Assembly: GCA_951799425.1 (NCBI GenBank)
Contig: OX637393.1
Location: 18,743,744 to 18,807,743, forward strand
Reading direction: 5' to 3'
DNA from: Ilex aquifolium
Taxonomy: Eukaryota > Streptophyta > Magnoliopsida > Aquifoliales > Aquifoliaceae
Length of the DNA: 64,000 nt
Below the pieces are notes generated by a model, which saw only the letters and a list, made by a program, of their open reading frames with translations, searched no databases and was not told the origin of the DNA. This document shows positions 22,513 through 33,564 of the stretch, in pieces (within the stretch, counting starts at the first letter, position 1; each line of letters starts with the position of its first letter). Made by a program: the position numbers and the translations under genes.

Positions 22513-24168
22513 TGATTAGCACAAAACTTTGTATATTTTAAGGTGCTAATCAGCTCATTTCACTTGTTTTTGAAGATTAAATGATAGGAGTTATGATGAT
22601 TGAAGTTTTAACGTAAAAAATTTGTGTTTGCAGTTGAAAGGAGCTAATTATGGTTTGTTAAGGCCCACCCATACCACTTGGGATGAAAGGAGATGAAAAG
22701 AGAACTTGGGGACAGCTCAGGAGCAAAGGAATCAGAAGTTTCAGACAAGGAGGCAGAACAGTACCGGTACTCAGTACCGGTACGCCAAACATTCTGGAGT
22801 CGAAGTACCGGTACTCAGTACCGGTACTGTATGGTACCGGTACGATTTGTCTGATGAGCCCAAAGTCTGCAGATCTGCTCAGCTACTTCGAGGGTCCCAC
22901 CATAGATGCCCCCACACTCCTCTGACACGCCCACAACACTGTTCATCAGGCCCACACCTTACTCTGCACTCTAAAGCTACAGCCTTAAAGGAAGAGAGAG
23001 AGAAGATGAGGAGCTGGGTGTATGTAGACCAATTCTGCACTCCCTTGTCCAGGTCATCCAGGCTACCCCCTACTGATGGGGGTCACTTCAGGGAGCTAGA
23101 GGAGCAGACCAGGCACGGTTTTGGAGGGAAAGAGCTCTCCAATGATCAGCATTATTCCATAGCAGAGAGAGGCAGATAGAGAGGGAAGCTCTGGGCGTAG
23201 AAGACGATGAATAGTAGTTTTAGAGAGAGAAAGTTGTGATTTCTGCATTTCTTTTACTGCATTGTCTTGTAATCAATGGTAGGAACCTTTATATCTTCAA
23301 TGAATGTCATTAATGTCATTTTCCCTTATGTCATTGCTAGTTTAATGCTCCCATTTAAGTTCTACCATTAATGCTTTCAAAGTATTCATGTTTATAGATA
23401 TAAAATAGATTTTCATTTCATTCACTTCTAGTCTATGATTTCTTGCACATAGTTACTTCAAAACTCCATATCCATACAATGCTTTATATTTACATTGTCA
23501 TTTCTATTTCAAGTATGAGTAGCTAAGCCCTTTTTGTTGGCAAGACTAAGGGGAATCCTCATTTGGGTATATTGTTTCAACTCTTTCTACACCCTCCCTT
23601 TAGAGTCCCATGGTTCGGTTTGACCGGATTGAAGGTGGATGATTCGGTGAATCTTTGATAATCCGTAGGCCTAGTCACGGTTTATGCTTAGGCACTCACC
23701 AACATCATCCTCGGCTTTCCGTGAATCAACCGTTCATTCTTGCTCAATCGGAGGTGTGAGTTGAGTTGAGATAGTATACCCATTGGAGGGACCCCTTGGA
23801 ATTGCCAACGCTTGTTCTCTCATTCTAATTTTACCAAAACACACTTCATCAAACAATTTTCAACAACAAGAATTTTACACTTTCTTTGCCCAAAATCACT
23901 TTCAAATTGGTTTACTTCCTTCCCCGTGGAAACGACCTTGGAATACCACCAAGTAAAAGACGACCCACGAAAGTCTCCTTGCGATTGGGGAGCATTTTTG
24001 TGCATTCACCTATCACATTCCCACTGACCTATTTCCTTTCCTATTGCCCTTTCTTTTCATACTATTCCAAAGGAGCGTGACCTCCCTTCCCGGTTGAATA
24101 TACATCACACATACATCTTGGGGGATAGTATTTTAGGGGTTAGGAATAGGACTGTTTTTGCTCAATCA
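22513..24168 (+). repeat. 5' LTR of element C
   Basis: TGATTAGCAC...CTCAATCA, followed by a TTT spacer and the PBS. Carries the GTACCGGTAC cluster at 22761-22843, a hairpin 'acccccta ctga tgggggt' near 23066, and the downstream LTR block at 23740-24120. I could not identify a clear TATA box. Confidence 0.95.
22761..22843. repeat. GTACCGGTAC palindrome cluster (5' LTR of C)
   Basis: Five perfect copies starting at 22761, 22774, 22805, 22818 and 22834, with start-to-start spacings of 13, 31, 13 and 16 bp. The array is flanked by 'ggcagaaca' and 'cgatttgtctga', which also flank the array upstream of ORF3. Confidence 0.95.
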
Positions 24169-24171
24169 TTT

Positions 24172-24189
24172 TGGCGCCGTTGCCGGGGA
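24172..24189 (+). other. Primer binding site, tRNA-Asp type (element C)
   Basis: TGGCGCCGTTGCCGGGGA, complementary to the 3' end of plant tRNA-Asp including CCA, three bases after the LTR. Typical of Athila-lineage elements. Confidence 0.93.
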
Positions 24190-24230
24190 AGGCAAGTGTC
24201 AAATCAAGGAAGTGATTTCCGAACAACGGA

Positions 24231-24257
24231 GGTAAGTCCCGTGATCTTCATCACGGG
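24231..24257 (+). promoter_or_regulatory. Splice-donor-like GGTAAGT and conserved leader hairpin (element C)
   Basis: GGTAAGT at 24231-24237 fits a plant 5' splice site. It is followed directly by stem CCCGTGAT, loop CTTC, ATCACGGG (24238-24257). The hairpin lies about 50 nt after the PBS and 70 nt before the gag start, where retroelements often have dimerisation or packaging signals. Confidence 0.65.
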
Positions 24258-24326
24258 CTGAGGTACGTTGTCTCGTGTACATATTCTTGTTTGTTTATAA
24301 TTTCATTTGTATAGATATCTTGTTGC

Positions 24327-26027
24327 ATGTGGGGAAGGGACGACTATCACCGATTAGTTAGACAACCCTTAGGCCCCAACATGAACATCGACCAAGACCC
24401 ACCCGAGGATGCGGGTGACAATTTTCAAAATGTGGATGTCAACCCAAACATTCAAGGGGGTGGAAACTTTGACAATGTCGGTGCAAATCCAAATGCTCAA
24501 AGGGATGGGGGATTGCCCGAACATAGGAGGCCTAACCCAAGAATGCAATACCCCCCTCCCGATGCTTTTGATAATGAGGATCCTAACCCGAATATGCAAA
24601 GGGGTGGGGGATTGCAGCCACATAGGATGCCCAACCCACGAATGCAATTTCCCCCACCTAGGAATGAAGCGAACATCCAACTTGACCCTCCACCAAGGAC
24701 AATGCGGGAGTTCCTTCAACCAACCCGTAGCGCCACACCATCATGTCTTGTTCTTCCTGTCCAAGGTCATCTCTTTGTAATCAAACCATGGATGTTGCAA
24801 CTACTCCCTAAATTTCATGGGGTCGAGAAGGAAAACCCCTATAGTCATCTAAAGTCTTATGAGAAAATAGTTGCAACCTTTATCCCAAATTACAACATGG
24901 AAGAGATAGCAAGGATGAAATTGTTCTCTTTTTCGTTGGAGGGTAAAGCAAAGATTTGGTTTGATTCCATGGGGCCTCGGACCATGCTATCTTGGGACCA
25001 TATAGTCTCATTCTTTTTAAAAAAAAAATTTCCGGTTCATAGAACCACTTCTTTGAAAAAAGACATTCAAAACTTTTCTGAAAAACTCAATGAACAATTC
25101 TATCAGTGTTGAGATCGCTATAAAGATTTGATTCAATCCATACCACATCATGGTTTTAAATCGTGGCAATTGGTGAGTTTCTTCTACAAAGGAATCTCAC
25201 CAAACCATAGACAATTCATTGACATAATGTGCAATGGTGAATTTTTGAACAAAGACCCTGACGAGGCCCTTGACTACTTTGGTACCTTGGCTGAAAATGC
25301 ACAATTGTGGGATGTTAGGGATCCAAGTGATGTACCTAGGACGTTGCCAGTGAGTGGTCAATCTCAAAGGGGAGGGATATATGATTTGAAAGACCGGGAG
25401 GACCTACTTTCACAAATTTCTAAATTGTCTAGGAAAGTAGATAGCCTTGAGGTGGAAAGGAGACGAGAGGTGTCTCATGTGTCAAAAATCGAGGAGACTT
25501 GTTCTATTTGTGGTGGTGTCGAGCATCCCACATCGGAGTGTCCGAGCATTCCGGCACTTAGAGAAGCATATCATGAACAAGTCAATGCCTTCAACCAACC
25601 AAGGCAATCATTTCCTTCAAATTCCAACACTTACAATTCGGGGTATCGTGATCACCCTAATTTCAGTTGGAGGAATGAGAACCCCATCCCCTTTGGTTCC
25701 AATACATACACCTCTCCTACACTTCCCAAGCAAGGTCAGTACCAATCCCAACATCAAGGCCAAGGGCAAACTTCTAGCTCCCAATACCCACGGGCCAATC
25801 CGCAAGGGTACCAATCCAACCCTCCCCCACAGAATTTCTCCCAACAAGGCCCATCTAGTTCTTCTAGCTACCAACCACCTCATAAAAAGAGTTTAGAAGA
25901 TGTGATCCACGCCTTCATCCAAAGCCAAACCACCTTCAATAAGGACATTACGGCTCAACTCACAAAGATCACCAATCACATAGGCTTGTCTCAACAAGAG
26001 AAAGGGAAATTCCCCTCTCAACCATAA
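24327..26027 (+). pseudogene. gag: Element C gag
   Basis: Starts MWGRDDYHRLVRQPLGPN. An N-terminal Asn/Gly/Pro-rich repeat section (PNxQ.GGG units, residues about 30-110) precedes the gag core (LLPKFHGVEKENPYSHLKSYE, MEEIARMKLFSFSLEGKAKIWF, FPVHRTTSLKKDIQNF, WQLVSFFYKGI). Then come the zinc knuckle CSICGGVEHPTSEC (CX2CX4HX4C, near 25501), a Gln/Pro/Ser tract and the helix FNKDITAQLTKITNHIG. Stops at 25110 (TGA for the Trp of YWDRYK) and 26025 (TAA) interrupt it. Gag and pol share one frame with no separating stop in the ancestral form, so a Gag-Pol fusion is likely. Confidence 0.88.
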
Positions 26028-29000
26028 CAAAATCCCAAGGGCCAAAATGTGATTGAATCAGTTGAGCCCACCCAAGAGAGTTGTGAGCACCTTAAGGCAG
26101 TTACCACTCTTCGTAGTGGCAAACAAGTTGAAAAGACCATAGTGCCAAAGGTTCCACCCAAGCCACAATTGCCAACAGAAGAGTCCATTGAGGGTGAGGC
26201 CAAGGAACGTGTGGCCGAAAAAGGTGGGATGATTAAAGATAAAGAAAATGAACAAATTGAAAATGAACATGTGGTTGATGATAGCTTGTGTTTTCCTCCT
26301 ATGCCTGCCCCCTTTCCCCATCGTTTGAAGTCACCTGTCAAGGTGGCTAATTATTCTGACATTTTAGACATGTTTAAGCAGGTAAAAATCAATATCCCAC
26401 TCCTTGATGCCATCAAGCAAATACCGTCATGTGCCAAAATTTTGAAAGATCTATGCACGGTCAAGCGGAGGCTAAATGTCCGGAAGAAGGCATTCTTGAC
26501 AGAACAAGTGAGCTCCATTCTGAGGACCAACACTCCTCCCAAGTTCAAAGATCCCGGTTGTCCAACAATTGCCATCACTATCGGAAATTGCCGGGTTGAA
26601 CAAGCATTGCTTGATCTGGGAGCAAGTGTCAATCTCCTGCCCTACTTCGTGTATCAACAACTCAAGCTTGAGGAGTTGAAACCTACTTCAATCACTCTTC
26701 AACTTGCGGATCGTAGCATCCGCACACCAAGGGGAGTAGTGGAAGATGTGTTGGTTCAAGTCGATAAATTTTATTTTCCAGTCGATTTTATTGTATTAGA
26801 CACTCATCCTGTTGCTAATCTTAGTTCCCAAATCCCCGTGATACTTGGGTGACCTTTCCTTGCTACATCTAATGCAGTGATAAATTGCAGGAATGGTCTG
26901 ATGAAATTGGCATTCGGGAACATGACACTGGAACTTAACGTCTTCAATTTGGCAAGGCAACCAGGGGATGACGAGGAGGCAAATGAGGTCAATAGAATTG
27001 ACACAATGATTGATGAGCACTTGGAGTTAGAAGGGATGTTGAAACTTAAGGAGGAAGAATTGGTTGAATTGGAGAAGTTGAATGAACAAGAAAAGGTGAA
27101 GGAGTTGAAAGGAATGGAAAGGTGGATCCCCACATTTGAAGAGCTACCTGAGCAAGAGAAGAAAATTTTCCCTTCGGATGAGAAAAATCCAAAACTGGAA
27201 TTGAAGCCATTGCCCTCACATTTGAAATATGCTTATCTTGGCAATGATGAGACTTTCCCGGTAGTCCTTAGCTCTACCCTAACCATGGAACAAGAAGAAA
27301 AACTTTTGGGGGTATTGAGAAAGCATAAGGGAGCGATCAGGTGGACTATTGCAGATATCAAGGGAATCAGTCCTATAATTTGCACCCATCGCATCTATCT
27401 TGAGGAAGATGCTAAAACCTCCCGACAACCTCAAAGGAGATTGAATCCGAGCATGAAAGAAGTAGTGAAGGATGAGGTGTTAAAGCTACTTGATGTGGGC
27501 ATTATCTTTCCAATCGCGGATAGCAAATGGGTAAGCCCCACACAAGTCGTCCCAAAGAAATCCGGAGTCACAGTGATTGAAAATAAGGAAAATGAACTCA
27601 TACCTACAAGAGTCATTACCGGATGGAGAGTTTGCATCAACTACCGGAAGCTCAATGCTTGCACACGGAAAGATCATTTTCCAATGCCGTTTCTCGATCA
27701 AGTCTTGGAAAGGGTAGCAGGGCACCTATTTTATTGTTTCCTTGACGGGTACTCTGGCTACAACCAAATCGAGATCGCATTGGAGGACCAAGAGAAGACT
27801 ACCTTCACCTGCCCATATGGCACCTTTGCCTATCGCCGTATGCCGTTCGGATTATGCAATGCCCCGGGGACCTTTCAACGATGCATTATGGGGATTTTTA
27901 GCGATATGGTGGAGAAAATTTTGGAGGTCTTTATGGACGATTTTTCCGTGTTTGGTGATTCCTTTGATGGATGCTTAGATAACTTGGAGAGAGTATTGGA
28001 GAGATGTGAAGAAAAGGATCTTGTGCTTAATTGGGAGAAGTGTCACTTCATGGTGACGGAAGGAATAGTCTTGGGCCACATAGTATCGGCGAGGGGCATC
28101 GAAGTTGACAAATCCAAGGTGGAGGCCATCTCCAACCTTCCCACGCCAATAACCATCAAGGGTATCCGGTCATTTTTGGGCCATGTAGGTTTTTATCGTC
28201 GTTTCATTCAAAATTTTAGTGCATTGGCCCGACCTCTGACAAATTTACTGTCTAAGGAGATTCTTTTTGAGTGGTCGGATGAGTGTGAGGCATCATTCAA
28301 AAAACTAAAAAGCATGCTTGTCACGCCTCCTATCATGCGACCACTCAATTGGGATCTACCTTTCGAGCTCATGTGCGACGCGAGTGACTACGCGGTTGGC
28401 GCAGTGCTTGGTCAGAGGAAGGACAATCGACCGCATGTTATACACTACGCTAGCAAAACACTTAATGAGGCTCAAATGAATTACACTACCACTGAAAAAG
28501 AATTGCTAGCTGTAGTGTTTGCTCTTGATAAATTCCGTTCATATATCATTGGTTCACCTATTGTTATCTTCACTGACCATTCTGCCTTAAAGTACTTGTT
28601 ATCTAAGCAGGATGCGAAGCCAAGACTCATTTGGTGGATCCTCCTCCTACAAGAGTTTGATTTGACAATTAAAGACAAAAAAGGAGTTGAGAATGTTGTG
28701 GCGGATCACTTATCCCGGCTGGTGGTGCAGGAGACTAATGAGCATATTCCTATTCCCGACTCTTTTCCTGATGAACAGTTACTTTCAATCCATTCAGTTT
28801 GTCCTTGGTATGCTGACATTTGTAATTACCTTGCAACAGGACAAATACCGTCACAATGGAGCCTGGAGGACGAAAGACGATTCATGGCGGACGTGAAGTA
28901 TTTTTACTTCGACAATTCGTATTTGTTCAAATATTGCCCAGATCAAGTCATGAGGAAATGCGTGCCCGAAGATGAACAACGGAACGTCCTTGCATTCTGT

Positions 29001-29944
29001 CATTCCCAAGCTTGTGGCGGACATTTCTCGGCAAAGAAAACCTCGGCCAAAATTTTGCAGTCAGGTTTCTATTGGCCCTCTCTCATTAAAGACTGTGTTT
29101 CATATTGTAAGGCATGCGACAGATGCCAACGATTAGGTAGTGTGACCCGCAGAAATATGATGCCCCTTTCCCCCATCCTTATCATAGAAATATTTGATTG
29201 CTGGGGCATCGATTTCATGGGTCCATTCCCCATGTCTTTTGGTAATCTGTACATTCTTCTGGCGGTGGACTACGTGTCCAAGTGGTAGAGGCAATCCCAA
29301 CCAAGACTAACGACCACCGGGTCGTAGTCAAATTCCTTAAAGAGAACATTTTCTCGAGGTTTGGGATGCCTCGTGCAATGATCAGTGACGGTGGATCTCA
29401 CTTCTGTAATAGGCCATTTGCATCATTAATGTTCAAATATGGTGTTACACACAAGGTATCCACTGCTTACCACCCACAAACCAATGGCCAAGCTGAACTA
29501 GCCAATAGGGAGATTAAGAATATCTTAGAAAAAATGGTCAACCCGAACAGGAAGGATTGGTCAGCCAGACTGACCGATGCCTTATGGGCATATCGTACTG
29601 CCTATAAGACTGTTTTGGGTATGTCTCCCTACCGGCTGGTTTATGGAAAAGCTTGCCATTTGCCGGTTGAAATGGAGCACAAGGCCTACTGGGTCATAAA
29701 GACCTTGAATTTTAACTTGAGAATGGTCGGGGAGCAGAGAAAATTGGAACTGAATGAATTGGAAGAGATCCGAAGAGATGCATATGAGAGTTCCAAAATT
29801 TCAAAAGAACGGGCTAAAATTTTTCATGATAATTCCATCACACGGAAATCATTCGAGGTGTTCTCTTACCCTACTTATCTTTTTTATTTCCTTCCATTGC
29901 ATATTATATCTTTTTGTTGCATTGAGGACAATGCATGGTTCTAG
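26028..29944 (+). pseudogene. pol: Element C pol (PR-RT-RNaseH-INT)
   Basis: Continuous with the gag frame. Protease segment ALLDLGASVNLLPYFVYQQ lies near 26610, followed by a TGA at 26850 (CGA in B) in ILGRPFLA. RT has VSPTQVVPKKSG, GYSGYNQIEI, MPFGLCNAPGTFQRC and FMDDF (about 27931). RNase H has [25 protein letters not shown] and [11 protein letters not shown]. Integrase has [24 protein letters not shown] (zinc binding), [18 protein letters not shown] and [10 protein letters not shown] (D, D, E). A one-base deletion at about 29284 shifts the frame within VSKWVEA, and the C-terminal integrase domain present in B is deleted after KSFE. Inactive. Confidence 0.92.
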
Positions 29945-32095
29945 TTGGGGGGTGAGGTGCACCATTTGTATGATACACCAAGGTTGTTTGGAATTTTTTT
30001 TTTTTATTTTTGCTTGCAATTGTGAAAAATAGGTGAAATTTTTGAAATTTTTTGATGAAAAAAATATCTAATTGTTGATCTGTATTCCTTCATGTTGTGC
30101 TTGCGTGAGTTGATGACATGTTGATCTTTGTTTTGAACTTTGTGCACATGAGTATTCTATGGAAGTGGATCCTATGCATGAGTATCATTTAGGTATTGAT
30201 TTTTGAACTCAACTGTATGTAACTCTTGAATGTGTAATTTTGGCAATTTACGGATTGGATTCATGTTTTTAAGCTTGACATAAGTAGTGGAGACGAGTAA
30301 AGACCCTTGAGAGCTTTAGTGCCAAATCCTTTTTGGAGGGAATTTACAATTACTCAAAGAACATTTTTTTTTTGTCAAGTTGTTCAATAGTCTCATTATG
30401 TTCGTGTTGGTTAATGCATTTGGCTAGTAGACTGATTTGTCTTGAACATATAATGCCCTCCCATGCGGACCTGGAAGTGATCTTAGGCCATCTTTGAATA
30501 TTTTGAGCCTTTAACCTTTTTCTTGTGCAAATATTATCCCTAGTGCCGTGATTGAGCTTAATTGGAATTCGTTTCTATGCCACACAATTGACCAAGCCTG
30601 TGAAAACAAGAAAGATATACCTTACCTTGGTTGTTCCTAAAAGCAGAAATGAGTGATTGCAAAAGTAAAGGATGTATGGTGTGGAAACCCAAACAAAAGG
30701 GATAAATGATGTTGAAACTCAAAGAATTCAATGGAAAAAGAATGAAAATCCAAGAAAAGGAAGAAAATGGGTGAAAGAAGAAAATAAAGAGAAAAAGAAA
30801 AGGAAATTGTTGAAAAGAAAAAAAAAATGGTGTAACGAAGAATGTGGTGACGGGGTGAGAATCAAAATCCCATGAAAAGGGAAGTGTTTTTCTAGAATAA
30901 AAGTCTCTCACTCGGAACAACCCTCTTTGTTATCCTATATCCTTCATTTCAATTTCCTAGATACCACCCCAAGGCCCTATTTTAACCCTTAAAGTCCTAA
31001 GTGATCTAGAGAAGTTGGGAGGTGCATATTTCAAAGGAAATGATGAGTTTAGTCTTACTACCTAATGCCCTAATATTCTATTCATGAGACTATGCCAAGT
31101 TCGCTTCATTTTCATTTGTTAACTTCATTTTTAGATTACATGTGGGCACACTTTGTTTTGAACATAAGACTCTATCTCACATGTACACATGGAGTGCATA
31201 CCAGGATAACTTGAGTGTATTTCATTGCTTAAGAGTGTCCCTTGGTGAGTTGTTGCATTGAAGCTGAATTTGTCCAATTTTTCAAATGTGAATCCTGTTG
31301 TGTAACTGTTCAAATTACTTGTTTAATTCACACACACACAAGTTGAAAATCAATGTTTAGGTGCATACTTTAGACTAGTATCTAAAACTATGGTTTTGCT
31401 CATGTTTGCCTAGTTCAATCAATTGAGAAATTTGTTAAGTAACTCAGGGCTTGCAACAATGAGGGAATACTGCTCAAGTTTTTGATATTTGGAAAGGATT
31501 AGAACTATGTGTGTTGTTTAAATCCATTTTTACATTTTGGGATACTCATTTTGATATTTAAAGAATAGAAATCCATTCCTTGGATGTTGAATGCATCAAA
31601 GTTTTAAATCACTTTGCAATTTTGAAATTAACTTGGGCATGATGGATCAAATTGTGGAAATTAAGTGGAGTACATCTTTTGGAAGGGAGTTGGAGTCACA
31701 AGTAATGTGAGGAAATGTCTAGGAAGGTCCTAAGCTGAATTGGAGTGGTGGTATGCTCAGTAGGAGGAGTCTGTCTGACAAAGCAGAACAGTACCGGTAC
31801 CGTATGGTACCGGTACTCAGTACCGGTACGCCAAACCTTCTGGAGTCGAAGTACCGGTACTGTATGGTACCGGTACTCAGTACCGGTACGATTTGTCTGA
31901 CACGAAATTTTTTTAGGGCTTTTTAATTTTAACTCCTCGTTAAACCCTTCATTTCCCCACTTCTATTCCTGCCCTATTCCTCTCTCCCTCACTCGAAAAC
32001 AATCCGAACTCCCAAAACCCTCTCCACTTCCCTCTCAATCCATAAAACCCCCTTTGATTTCGGCTTCTTTGGACAACCCTCATTGGATAATCTCA
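29945..32095 (+). other. Long conserved noncoding region between INT and ORF3 (element C)
   Basis: Starts with an internal PPT-like site (AGTTGGGGGGTGAGGTGCACC, 29944-29964) after 'cattgaggacaatgcatgg'. Further blocks shared with A-, B-, E- and partly F/G-type elements include 'caatttacggattg' (30245), 'ggaagtgatcttaggcca' (30472), a purine-rich tract (about 30715-30840), 'cctctttgttatcctatatcc' (30921) and 'acatgtacacatggagtgca' (31180). No conserved frame. It ends with the palindrome array at 31791-31889 before ORF3. Confidence 0.8.
31791..31889. repeat. GTACCGGTAC array upstream of ORF3 (element C)
   Basis: Six perfect copies at 31791, 31807, 31820, 31851, 31867 and 31880. The spacings 16, 13, 31, 16, 13 show two tandem 60-bp modules of three palindromes each. 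The flanks 'gcagaaca' and 'cgatttgtctga' are the same as around the LTR array. It lies about 210 bp before the ORF3 start. Confidence 0.95.
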
Positions 32096-33286
32096 ATGGT
32101 TCGCACCAAGAGAGCTGGACCAGGGCCAGAACCAGAGCCCAGTTCCCCTCCTGCCAAGGTCTCCTCCAGCCGCAAGAGAGGAGGCGAAGGGTCAAGTGAG
32201 GACCCAGAGGAGCTGAGGAAGAGGGCTAAGAGGGATGCCCGTCGCCAATTGATCGATGGTAAGGGTGTGACCTGTGAACGATTTTTGGATAAAATTTCCC
32301 TTTCCCCCATTCATCCCGTTGTGAAAATCATTGAGGGACATGGGATGCATTTCTGGTTCAAGGAGGTTGAGGGTTACAACCTAGCATTGGTGAGGGAGTT
32401 CTACCGTTCATTGAAATTAGTTGAGGTTGCTGTTGGGGAAGTTCTGAGAGTGAACATTAGGGGAAAGGTGTTTACAGTGACCCCTGATGTCATAGCCACC
32501 CTTCTTGGAGACTATCAGAGACCCCCATCTTCCCCACCTGTCTATCCCTACAACATGGGAAGAGCTAAGACCAAGGCGGAGTATGTCGATTTGATGTATG
32601 AGGATCCGGCTGAATTCAAGGGAGTGGTTCATAGTGGTGGGTTGAAGCATGTTTATGGGCTTCTAAACAAATTGCTTCATTATAACCTACTCCCAAGGGC
32701 TGCAGAAAAGAAACCAAACCTGGAAAAGCTGGCCATTCTGGATGCTGTTGTGTTGGGCAAAACAATCGATTTTGCCCTTGTCATTTGGGAAGTTATGAAA
32801 GACTTTGCCATCACAGAGAAGCCATTGACTAACCTGTCGTAAGGGAGCTTGGTTACCCGACTGTGTAACCATTTTAAGGTTAAGGGCTACGCATCAGAAA
32901 AACTCACTCCACCCGAGACTGGGGCCATAGGTAGGGCCAGTAGCCAAAAGAGGAGGGCTATGGGTCGTGGGGAGCGAGCTCAGCTTGAGTCTGATGAGGA
33001 CGTTGTACCAACTGCACCCACCATGCCATTCAAGCCTATTTCAGCACGCTCAGTCCCTAAGAGACTTAATGCACTAGAGACGACAGTGCATGGGATTGAG
33101 GCCTCGGTTCAGGGAATGATGGTGATGATGAAGGAGATGTACATGCACACATTCCCTGGGAGACCCATCCCAGAAGTTCCTACTGCTCCTTCAACCTCCA
33201 GGGTGAATGAGGATATGGAAGATGAAGAGGAGTCTGAGGAAGGGGAAGAATCAGAGGGTTATGAGGAAAAGAGTGATGGAGAGTAA
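32096..33286 (+). pseudogene. Element C ORF3 (putative plant transposon protein type), one stop
   Basis: MVRTKRAGP start; the sequence upstream in the same frame is not conserved. Basic N terminus (SSRKRGGEG, LRKRAKRDARRQ), globular domain (ERFLDKISLSPIHPVVKIIEGHG, VREFYRSLK, VNIRGKVFTVTPDVIATLLG, EDPAEFKGVVHSGGLKHVYGL), linker, heptad-like segment (RLNALETTVHGIEASVQGM) and acidic tail (EDMEDEEESEEGEESEGYEEKSD). An in-frame TAA at 32840-32842 splits it just before GSLVTRL. It occupies the env position but has no signal peptide or membrane helix. The charge layout suits a nuclear or chromatin protein, but the function is unknown. Confidence 0.78.
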
Positions 33287-33564
33287 GGAGTTCCTGTGCT
33301 AGTATAGGATTTTGAGTAGTTGGGGGGGGGGAGATTAGGCTATTTTGTTCTTTTTGATGACCTACTCCATTTTGTACTCCAACTTCGTTCACATTAATAT
33401 AAACCCACAATTGTTCCATTTTACTCACTTTCATGTTGTTACTTGCATTTTGATTGATTGAATGAATGATCATTGATTTGGATTGAATATGTGCTATTTT
33501 CTTTGTGTTGTGCTGGGGAATGAATCTTTTGCTAAGGGACTAGCAAAACCTAAGTTGGGGGGTG
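33287..33564 (+). other. Element C 3' untranslated region and polypurine tract
   Basis: Short AT-rich tail after ORF3 with a G-run (33322-33330). The PPT TAAGTTGGGGGGTG at 33551-33564 directly abuts the 3' LTR and follows 'aagggactagcaaaacc', which precedes the PPT in all these elements. Confidence 0.85.

Noticed and set aside
22706-23179. 157-codon open frame in the LTR of C (and 174 codons at 33735-34259)
   Set aside because: It lies inside the LTR, runs through the palindrome array, and its length changes with array copy number; no protein features.
24172-24189. Possible tRNA-Asp gene remnants at the TGGCGCCGTTGCCGGGG sites
   Set aside because: Only the 3' acceptor/T-arm complement is present, always directly after an LTR end. 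It is a primer binding site, not a tRNA gene.
30672-30875. 67-codon Lys-rich frame
   Set aside because: It is the purine-rich noncoding tract read as protein; the base order is not conserved between elements.
31791-31889. CRISPR-like array from regularly spaced short repeats
   Set aside because: The repeats are 10-bp palindromes with 3-21 bp spacers that are themselves repeated, in a plant retrotransposon; there are no cas genes and no unique spacers.
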